NCBI GenBank assembly: GCA_002901265.1 | Contig: PPHI01000037.1 | Coordinates: 62,001-126,000 of the forward strand | DNA from: Rhodopirellula baltica | Lineage (GTDB): Bacteria > Planctomycetota > Planctomycetia > Pirellulales > Pirellulaceae | Length of the DNA stretch: 64,000 bases | Direction of reading: 5' to 3' | Shown: in pieces, positions 10,149 to 19,300 of the stretch | Layout: every line of letters starts with the position of its first letter | How positions within the stretch are numbered: the stretch's first letter is position 1 | Notes under the pieces: model-generated | The model's database searches: none | What the model was told of the DNA's origin: nothing | The model's input: only the letters and a program-made list of their open reading frames with translations | Made by a program: the position numbers and the translations under genes

Positions 10149-10208
10149 AAAAAAGAAGCCGCACTGCGGCGCCGTTGAGGTGAAACGGCGGCTCGCGATG
10201 CGGCTTTT
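10149..10208 (-). terminator. Hairpin terminator after the trypsin-fold lipoprotein gene
   Basis: Arms AAGCCGCA (10156-10163) and TGCGGCTT (10199-10206) enclose a second stem, GCCGTT/AACGGC. Read on the minus strand the stem is followed by TTCTTTTTT, which suits rho-independent termination of the minus-strand cassette. A weaker T run on the plus side may also stop the alcohol dehydrogenase transcript. A second small dyad, CGCCACC/GGTGGCG (10220-10239), lies between it and the stop codon at 10249. Confidence 0.65.
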
Positions 10209-10248
10209 CAATGTTATTTCGCCACCCGTTTCGGTGGCGGAGGATGGC

Positions 10249-11079
10249 CTACTGAGTGTCGTTTGCCACGGCAGTGCTTGTTGCCGAATAGCGGTTCCAA
10301 AACTCAAGCATCGAGATGCCTTCGCCGGTCACGCCAGTCTCGCTTTTATCGCCATGCAAGTGCATTCCGACGACCGCCCCCGATTCGTCCAACAGGGGTG
10401 CACCGTCGGTCGCTTGCAGGGAAAGACGTTCGTTGACAAAGCGATACTCAAGCTTTCCATCGCTCGACACCGAAAGCACCTCGGCTTCGTGAGCCGTTTG
10501 GCTTGCCGGGGCGCCACCGTAAACTGCCGTCGCCAGATACAGCTTGTCTCCTTCGACAGGCATCGTTTGGGCCAAAGGCATCGCCTTGAGTCCGACCTTA
10601 CCACGCTGCACCAGTACGACGTCGTAAAGCAAACTTGGTTCTTCTGCCATGCCTTCGGCCGGCGGATCCGCCAAGATGCCGAGGAAGTTCATCCCGTCAC
10701 TGGCACCGTATGCTTCGGTTGCCCCAACCGAGCCGATTGCCTGATAAATCCGGGCAGCTTCAGCAGCTTCGGTAATCGGTTCGGTACGGTCTTCCGCGAT
10801 GTGTAGGGCCGACACGAAGTATGTCACGCCTTTCTCATCGCTTGGGAATTCGCAAGCGAAGCCCGTCGAGTTGACCTTATCCGGCTGGATGTCTGCGTCG
10901 CCTAAGGCATAGTAGCTACGCCAGACGGAACGTGACTTGACCGGAGGTCCGACCACTTCGGGAACCGGTGCACGCGACGACGCAGCCTCTGGTTCCACCG
11001 ACGGCGAACAACCGGCTGACGCCAGTAGCCCACCGAGACAAACGAGTCCGGGTGCACAACGCTTGAAGATCGTCGACAT
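10249..11079 (-). CDS. Lipoprotein with a trypsin-like fold lacking the nucleophilic serine
   Basis: About 276 residues from ATG 11079; an in-frame GTG at 11103 would add eight residues. The N-terminus is a lipoprotein signal with lipobox LASAGC. The central region looks like a chymotrypsin-fold peptidase: VSALHIAED at the catalytic His position, YDVVLVQRG at the Asp position, and ATDGAPLLDESGAVVGMHL where active enzymes have GDSGGPLL. The Ser position is Asp here, so it is probably a non-catalytic relative, perhaps a binding protein. It is the last gene of the cassette DUF1559 protein - small lipoprotein - this gene, closed by the terminator at 10149-10208. The fold call is by eye. Confidence 0.6.
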   Translation of the reverse strand: MSTIFKRCAPGLVCLGGLLASAGCSPSVEPEAASSRAPVPEVVGPPVKSRSVWRSYYALGDADIQPDKVNSTGFACEFPSDEKGVTYFVSALHIAEDRTEPITEAAEAARIYQAIGSVGATEAYGASDGMNFLGILADPPAEGMAEEPSLLYDVVLVQRGKVGLKAMPLAQTMPVEGDKLYLATAVYGGAPASQTAHEAEVLSVSSDGKLEYRFVNERLSLQATDGAPLLDESGAVVGMHLHGDKSETGVTGEGISMLEFWNRYSATSTAVANDTQ

Positions 11080-11106
11080 CGAGTTGTGTTTGAACGTGCT
11101 CACGAT

Positions 11107-11262
11107 CTACAGCTTGCTTTCGCCTTCTTCGACTGCCGCATCTTCGGCAGCGATTTCGGCTTCCATGTCGGTCGTGATTTCTGGAGCTTCGGGTACGCCA
11201 CCGCAACCGACGACCGAGAACACGACCAATGACAACAAAAATGCAAGTTTGGTGATACGCAT
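11107..11262 (-). CDS. Small lipoprotein, 51 residues
   Basis: The frame reads MRITKLAFLLSLVVFSVVGC followed by GGVPEAPEITTDMEAEIAAE and an acidic end (EEGESKL). The signal sequence ends in a good lipobox (SVVGC). The mature part is only about 32 residues, very acidic and without a fold motif. It sits between the DUF1559 gene and the trypsin-fold lipoprotein gene with short gaps. Short acidic lipoproteins after DUF1559 genes are common in planctomycetes as far as I recall; the function is not known. Confidence 0.72.
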   Translation of the reverse strand: MRITKLAFLLSLVVFSVVGCGGVPEAPEITTDMEAEIAAEDAAVEEGESKL

Positions 11263-11295
11263 AGTAGTTTGTTCCTAAGTGAAGGTTTCGATGGA

Positions 11296-12348
11296 TTACT
11301 CGACGATGTTTGGTGCGACTTCGCCGTCGTCAACCAAGCACAACTGCATCCAAACAGTCGCGTCGATCGCGAAGTCGAAGTACTGAACCGAACCGTCACA
11401 CATCACAGCGTGGACACCGGTGTGCGACGAACCGAAGTAACGGTTCCAGTTGGTGCCTTCGTTGTTATCGCGGTTTGGCGCGTAGGTGTTGCGGTCGCTC
11501 TTCGGCGGGAAGTGCCAACGAATGGTGTCGGTGTCCCAGCCTGGGTTGTTCCAGCGTTCGTTGTCACCACCATCCAAACCGTGCTCGGTGTAAGCCAACG
11601 ATTTTTCCGCAAACACGATGCTGTGAGACAGACCATCGCGAATGCCGGCCAAGGTTTGCTTGTCGCCTTCTTTGGCCCAGATGATCGCACCCGCTCGCGT
11701 CTTTTTCAGACCACCATTGCTGCGACTGGTCGTCGCCAATGCGGGTGCACCGAGAGGTGCTTCGGGGATGAAGTTGACCGCCGAGTCAGGACGCCCGTGG
11801 TAGTACCCACCGTTGCCGGCATAGTCCACACGTCCGAACTTCGCCGTACCGTACCCGGTAGGTGGGCGACGCGTTGGGCAGTAGTAAACGGGAACGAGCA
11901 CTTGTGCCACGTCATCTTCAGCGGCGTTGTTGGGACGGTTGGGCCAATAAGGCGGATCGTTCTTTGCCATTTCATAGACAGACGATTGCTCCAGGAATGG
12001 CAGAATTCGGTACTGGGCCGACCAACCGGATGCGTTCGCGGCGCGGCAGCAAGCGTTGCTGTCACGTCCTGCCGCGTTCGACGCACCTGGGTCACCATCC
12101 CAAGGTCCGGGTGGCAATTGTTTGTAGACGCTTTCGTAGTTAAGCGTTGCCAACCCGATTTGTTTCAGGTTGTTGGTGCACTGCATGCGGCGTGCTGATT
12201 CGCGAGCGGCTTGAACCGCTGGAAGCAACAGGCCGACAAGGATGCCGATGATCGCGATCACGACCAACAATTCGACAAGCGTGAAACCAGTCCGTGTTGA
12301 GCGGAGGGGGGCTTGCTGGCGGGCTGACTGGAATGACGGCGCCGTCAT
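11296..12348 (-). CDS. DUF1559 (SBP_bac_10-like) protein with type IV pilin-like N-terminus
   Basis: 350 residues. The N-terminal prepilin motif is clear: [20 protein letters not shown], followed by [20 protein letters not shown], the hallmark of planctomycete DUF1559 proteins. The C-terminal H-x9-DG type segment is present ([20 protein letters not shown]). These proteins are expanded in Planctomycetes and probably form pseudopilin-like envelope structures; their exact job is not established. It heads a three-gene cassette with two lipoproteins. Confidence 0.93.
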   Translation of the reverse strand: MTAPSFQSARQQAPLRSTRTGFTLVELLVVIAIIGILVGLLLPAVQAARESARRMQCTNNLKQIGLATLNYESVYKQLPPGPWDGDPGASNAAGRDSNACCRAANASGWSAQYRILPFLEQSSVYEMAKNDPPYWPNRPNNAAEDDVAQVLVPVYYCPTRRPPTGYGTAKFGRVDYAGNGGYYHGRPDSAVNFIPEAPLGAPALATTSRSNGGLKKTRAGAIIWAKEGDKQTLAGIRDGLSHSIVFAEKSLAYTEHGLDGGDNERWNNPGWDTDTIRWHFPPKSDRNTYAPNRDNNEGTNWNRYFGSSHTGVHAVMCDGSVQYFDFAIDATVWMQLCLVDDGEVAPNIVE

Positions 12349-13314
12349 TTGTGAATCCTCAAGTTACCAATGTTCAAAGTTCTGACGTGCCGCGTTGTTC
12401 TGAAGTAGACAACGACCTGACGTGCAGAGGGTTAACGGTTTGTTTCAATGCGTGAAGCGACGATTGAACGATCTGTTGACATCCGCCCGCTCCGCTTCTC
12501 GCTTTTCATAGGCAACCCACACTTCGGACTACTTGTCGTTGGCATCAACGCAACGACTTGTTGTCGACTGACGCCTAAGTGGGGAAATCAAAACTGCCGG
12601 TCGTTTACTTGGCCGGCACTGCTCTCAAGTCCTGAGATTGGACGAATGGTTTGCCTATCGAATTCGCACCAAAAAGTTGGCTCGCGAATTTGGGCGACAC
12701 GTTATCGCGGGTAGAACAGAAAGAAACCGAAGCCGGGTCGAATTAACTTGATATTCACAACAAGACTTCGACTTAGCTTTACGCATCGTTAACAAAAAGA
12801 TTCGCCCCATTGTGTGATTTTTGCAAGAAGCAAATGCGAATCGAATGTGTGCAATTCGTGAACGAAGTAGCAACACACCCCTGACAATGCGGGCACCGTT
12901 TTCGGCGCATCACCCACGTGCTTTAGTGCTTCGTTCGCACCACGTCCCCGACGTGTTCGCAAACGCGAACAATCGAAAACATTCGCGAAAAACGCATCGG
13001 CACACGAGCCAGACGCTGACGTTCTGAACAAGGTTTTGAGTGATCTAACGCATCCATTGCGTTACATGTAAACCTTCTCCTGCAACCGACCACACCAACA
13101 TTGTGGGTACACGCACCTTCCCGCTTACAAGGCTGTGGCAGGTTGTCATCAACGTCTTCATTTCTAAATGTTCCGGTAAGAAACGTCGTGGGTTGGTGTG
13201 TGCCTTTGATGAAGATGCTTCGGATGGTGTTGAGACAACGTTTGTGATCATTAGACTTCCGCGCGATTGATACAGGCGATGCCATGCATAAGGTCCGGCT
13301 GTGTCTGTTCAAGC
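12349..13314. other. Long intergenic region with no convincing gene
   Basis: About 965 bases between the divergent DUF1559 gene and the giant surface-protein gene. Short open frames exist on both strands but none shows a signal peptide, domain or ribosome site. A weak promoter-like pair (TTGAGA at 13230-13235, TAGACT at 13252-13257, spacer 16) lies upstream of the giant gene. A short dyad, TGCCGG/CCGGCA, is near 12597-12620. The region may hold a long 5' leader for the giant gene. Confidence 0.5.
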
Positions 13315-16300
13315 ATGTTGAAGCGAACGCAAACAGAACAAAACGGAACGACACCGGTGAAGAAAAACATTCGACGACAAACACGTCTACTTAAAAGTGT
13401 TCAGCGTCTTGGTCAAAAGAAACGCCGCCGAGAAACGAAAAAACTCAACATCCAATCGCTTGAAGCACGTCAGCTTCTGGCCGCTAACGTTCTCGACGAT
13501 ACGCTGACGCTTTCTGCGGACAGCTCGATCAACGTCTTGACGAACGACACCTCTGGCAGCGAAGTCCAATCGGTCTCCGCATTCCAAGCCGACTTCGATC
13601 GCAGTACTTACGACCCAACCGTCAACGCGACCGATTGGTTCATTCCGGAACGCCCCGGGCAACCCGGCGTACCACAGCGTTCATTGATTCCTGGCGCCGT
13701 CTTTGGCGGAGCCGGAAACAACGGTGACTTGGACTTGTACGTCGATGCGGACGATCAAGCCAACGCCAACGACTTGGACACACGCCTGGATTCTTCCGCG
13801 GGTATGGCGTTGCCAATGCTTCGCGACAACAGCCCGGTTGACGCATCGATGACCAACTTGGGCGTCGTGCAGTACGCCAGCGAAGGCGGTGGCGACGCTT
13901 GGATCGCGATCGGTGCCGCACCAGAAAACAACGGTGAACTGTCGGTTCCACTTTCCAACGCGTTCTTCCCCTACAGCGCCGGTTGGGTCGGCGGAACCTA
14001 CGATTCGGGTGGTGGATTGGTCCCACAGCCGACCGCGACCGCACAAGCACCTTCCGTCGTCAGCGTTGCCGGCAACGGTCGCTTTGAAGCAACCGTTCCT
14101 GGCGTCACCGACAGCTACAACGAAGGCTTCTTGTTCTCCGTCGGTGCAGACAACGAAGACAACTACACCCGCACGCGTCCGATCGACGGTGGCAAATGGT
14201 CGATCGCACACCGCGACAACGCTGCCGAAATCGGTGGCGGTGAAGAAGACGACATCAACCTGCTGTACATCCCACGCAGCACGCAAGGCTTGGTCGGCGG
14301 TGTCGTCAACGCCAGCTTTGATGGCGTCAGCCCGATGCGTCAATCGTTTGGCGATTTCTCGATCCAACGCGAATCGGACGGTTTCTGGCGTGTCAACGTT
14401 CCTGGTCACGACGTGACATCAGGTGTTGTGATCGCGGAAACGTACGACCTTACCAACGACGTCCCTCCAAACGTCTACTTTTCCTATGACGATGCCGGTG
14501 ACGGATCGGGCGACTTCCTCATTCGCCAATTCGCATGGAACAGCGATACCGAAACCCCACTGAACACAGACTTCGTGTTCTTCTTTATCCCATTCGAAAA
14601 CTCACTCAGCACGACCAACCCGCTTTCGGTCAGCTCGATCGGAACGGACGCGGACAGCCTGGGCAACAACCTTTCTGCCAAAGGCTTGCCACTGGCAATC
14701 AATGCTGACGGCACCATCGATTATCAATCGGGCGACGCGATCCGTGCACTCGGAGCCGGCCAAACCGATGTCGACAGCTTTGTTTATCAAGCAACCGACG
14801 GATCCGATTCGGCACTGGGCATCGTGACGGTCAACTGGGTCGGTGTCAACGATGCCCCCGAAGTCATCGCGACTCCCGCAGACTTGGTGATCAACGAAGA
14901 TACCCCCTCCTCGCCAATCGACTTGACGACCGTCTTCACCGACGTCGACGCGGGCGACACGCTGACCTACACCGTCGATACCGGATTGAGCGGATTGCTG
15001 AGCGGCCAAATCTCAGGTGACGACCTGGTGATCACACCCTCGGCAGACCAATTCGGCTACAGCCAATTGACGGTCACCGCCACTGACGCGTCCGGCAAGT
15101 CGGCCACCGTCACCTTCGGCGTTTCGGTTATCCCACAAAACGATGGCGTTGTCGCGGTTGATGACACCGGTGCAGTCACTGATAAGCTGACCGCAACCCA
15201 AATCGATGCACTGACGAATGACTATCACCCCGATACCACCAAGTACTCGGTTTCGGCGGCACATATCTTCGGCAACACCGACGCGACCGGAAACACCAAC
15301 GCGGTTTGGAACGTTGTCAGCACGACCGCCGGCCCCAACGACCTGACCATCCAGAGCGCTCCGAACAACGGTGACGTTGCGATCGGCCGCGGTGGCGAAA
15401 ACCTCTACCCAAGCGACGGCGTCTTGCTCGGTACTATCGCCGACAACACCACCCCTTACACCACGATCGAAACCTACGGCGCATTCAGCAGCTACGGCTT
15501 CGCAACTGGCAACGGCATCGGTGGTGGCGAACGCACCGCACCAATCAACGCGGCGTTCTTCCCATTTGCCGAAGGCTGGACCTCTGGCCATATCGATGAA
15601 AACGGCAACCTGCTTGGCGGTGTTGGCGTTTCGCAAGCGGACGTCCGTATGGTTCAACCCGGTCTGTACGAAGTCACCATTCCTGAAGCGAGCAGCCCGT
15701 ATGACGGGATGTTGTTCGCAATGGGTGGAAGCAACGACGACAACATTGTTTCGGTTCTGCCGGGATTCGACAACCGTTGGTTGATTCGTCAACTCGACAG
15801 CGATCAAGACGCGACCGGCTTTAAGAGCGCACCGATCAGCTTCGTGTATGTCCCAGGCGGGACCAGCGGATTGATCGGCGGTAACGCCCAATCACGCGAA
15901 GGTTTTTATTACCTCAGCCAATTCTATGGCGACGTTTCGATCGGCAGCGACACCGATGGCGCCCCGCTGATCCAAGTCAACGGCTACACCCCCGATGACG
16001 GTGCATTGATCGCCGTTGCTACCGGCGGCGAATACGCCGACGTCAACGGATCTTTGACCAACGTTCCTGCTAGCCAAGCCGTCTTTGCCACACCAAGTGG
16101 CAACGGTTTCCGCGTCGACCTTCGTCAATCGGGCACCTACACCCTGCCAGCCGACGCCGGTGACTTCCAGTTCATCTTCTTGCCATACGACTCGCCGCTG
16201 GAACGATTCAACGGCTTGGATTTCTCGATCACTTCGTTCCAGTCGACCAGTGCTCATGGCGCAACGGTAACGCTGAACAACGGCACGTTCAGCTATGACC

Positions 16301-19300
16301 CTGCCACCGCGGACGCGTCGATCACCGACCTCGGTAACGGCGAATCAATTCAGGACACGTTCACGTACACCATTCGTGACGGACGTGGATCGGTATCGAC
16401 CGCGACAGTAACGGTTACGGTTCAAGGCGAAAACCAAGCCCCGACGGCGTACGACGATGTTATCAACCTGAACGAGCAGAACATCGACGGTGCAAAGCTG
16501 ACCGTCCTGGGCAACGATGTCGATCCTGACGTCGAAGCATTGCTCGGCACACCCGCTGGCATCCCATCGGCTAACCTGTCGGTTGACGGTTCTAGCGTTT
16601 GGACGGTTGCCCAAACCGGTACCGGCGACAACGCGATCACCATCAGCGGCGGTACCACCGGCAACGTCGAAGTTCTGCAAAACGGAACGGCGATCGATCC
16701 GACGAGCGGTATCGTGATGGCAACGATTCGTGAAAACTTTGATAGCCCGAACAGCAACTACCGCCTGGTCCAAGCCTACGCAAACGGCAGCGGCGGAACC
16801 TCGTTGGCACTGCAACAGTTCGGCGCTGACGCGGCAGCGGACGCCGATGTCTCGGTTGCTTACTTCTCGTTCGCTGACAACTGGGTTGGCGGTCACGTCG
16901 ACGCAAGCGGCATGCTAACCGCTGGCAACGGCGTCTCGTCGATCGACATCAGCAAGTCGGACCAAGGTCGCTACGAAGTTTCGATCCCTGGTGTAACCGA
17001 TGCCGCGACCGACGGATTCCTGTTCGTCATTGGCAACGAAAACGGCGACAACGTCGTCTCAGCTCAAGCCATCCCCGGCACCAGCCGCTACGGCATCGCC
17101 GTTCGTGACAACACTCAAGACTTTGCTGACGGCGAAGACGGCGGATTCTCGTTCGTCTTTGTCCCACGCAACGCACAAAACTTGGTTGCCGGCACGATCG
17201 ATCCAGAACGTGAAGGCCCCAACACCGTGACACGTGCGATCGGCGAATTTACCGTCGAACGTCAAGCGGTCGAAACCGGCGGCTTCGAATGGAAAGTCAG
17301 CATCCCTGGCCAGACTCCTGAAACCGGAATGCTGGTCCTGACCAACCAAGATGACACCGAAATCGAAGACAACTTCCTGAGCTACGGCAGCGACGGCGAA
17401 GGAAACTTCCTGCTCCGCTCGCACGACATGCCTGGCCTGGGACGTCAAAACCAGCCGTTCAGCTTTGCGTTCGTGCCATTCGATTCGCTGCAACAGCCTG
17501 TCGCCCGTCCGGTTCCAGGTCTGCTGTCGATCGAGTCGGTTTCCGGCACCACCGCATTGGGTTCGACCGTCTCGATCAATCCTGACGGAACGATCACCTA
17601 CACGCCTTCGGCCACCATCGCCGAGCTTTACACCGGTGACACCGCAACCGACACGTTCACCTACACGATGACCGACGGCTTCGGTGGCAGCTCGACTGCA
17701 ACCGTGACCATCAACATCTCCGGTTACGGTGAAGCCCCCGCGCTGACCGCTTCGGCTGGCGAATCGTACTACGGCATCGGCGATTTGCCGGTTGGCGTCG
17801 ACGGCATGCTGGACCTCTCGTCGGTCGGTGACTTGTTCGCCGATGGTGCGGTCGCTTCGTTCGAGTTGGTTGCCGGCCAACTGCCGTCGGACATCCTGTC
17901 GATCCGCAACGAAGGCAGCACCGCTGGCCTGGTCGGAATCAGCGGTTCGGATGTGACCTTTGGCGGAACCGTCGTCGGCACCTTTGTTGCCGGTTCGGGC
18001 GACTCGGCACTGACGATTACGTTCAACGCCGCAGCTGACGAAACGGCCATCGAAGCCGTCCTGCGTGCGGTCACCTTCGAAGCCACCGAGCCAAACTTGA
18101 CCGGCGGCTTGCGTCGGGTCAACATCTCGTTCGTCGACGGAAACGGCATCGCCGGTGAAACCCAATCCAAGGACATCCGCCTTGGATTGGTCTACCGCCG
18201 TTCGTTGCAACAGAACATCGACTTCGGCTACGGAAGTTACACCGGGCTGTCGGACGCACAGATTCGTGAAAACGCACCGAGCGTCGTTTCGGCTCCCGAA
18301 GGCGACTTGTTGGTCGACTGGGACCGCAGCGGTGTCGCTTCACAAGTCCTGCTGCGATTCGCTGATATGTTCGGCGATGGCCCTGGCCAAATCCCAGCCG
18401 ACGCGATCATCACGTCGGCCAACCTCGTCGTCTACACCGACAACACCGGTGACGGCGGAGAGTTCTACCGCATGGCATCCGACTGGGATCCGGCAACGGC
18501 GACCTGGGATGCGTTCGGTAACGGAATCCAAGTCGATTCGGGTGAAGTCGTCGGACAAGCCCAATCGCAAATCGGAACCGCCGGTGGTGGCGGAGCGACC
18601 GGTACTGGCGAACACTTCGTCAGCGTCCTGCCCGACATTCAAGCTTGGGCGAACGGCGAAACCAACAACGGTTGGTTGATGGAAGGCTGGACCAACAACA
18701 CCGACGGTTGGGCGTTCCGCAGCAGCGAGAACGGCGATCCGACGACCGGACCACGCTTGGTCATCGAGTGGGTACCTGCCGGTGCCCAAATCGCGACCTT
18801 CCGCGACGGCGTCAACGATTACTCGGGAACCCAAGACACTGTGATCAGCAGCGTCAACCCGGACCAAGACTACTCGCAAGACGGCGGGTTGTTCATCGAC
18901 TATGACGGCAGCGAAGGCCGCGGCCTGATTCGCTTCGACGACATCATCGGCGATGCGGCAAGCCAAATCCCAGCGGGTGCGAAAGTGATCTCGGCACGTC
19001 TGCGTACGGCCAGCATCGCTAACAACTCGCAAGGTGACGGTGCTCGCTTCTACCCGATGTTGACCTCGTGGCAAGAAACCGACACGTACAACAGCTTGGA
19101 CGGTGGCGTCAGCCTTGACGGTGTCGAAGCAGCGACCGAGTACACCGCCTTCGCCGGAAATCCGAATCGTGACCCCAATGCCCAAGCCGGCTTCCAAGAT
19201 TGGGACGTGACCGCCGACCTGCAATCATGGGTCAGCGGACAACGCACCAACAACGGTTGGTTGTTCGAGCCTTGGGAAAACGGCACCGACGGCTGGGGAA

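Noticed and set aside
12923-13384. 153-codon minus-strand open frame in the long intergenic region
   Set aside because: No signal peptide, domain or ribosome site, and it runs into the start of the giant gene.
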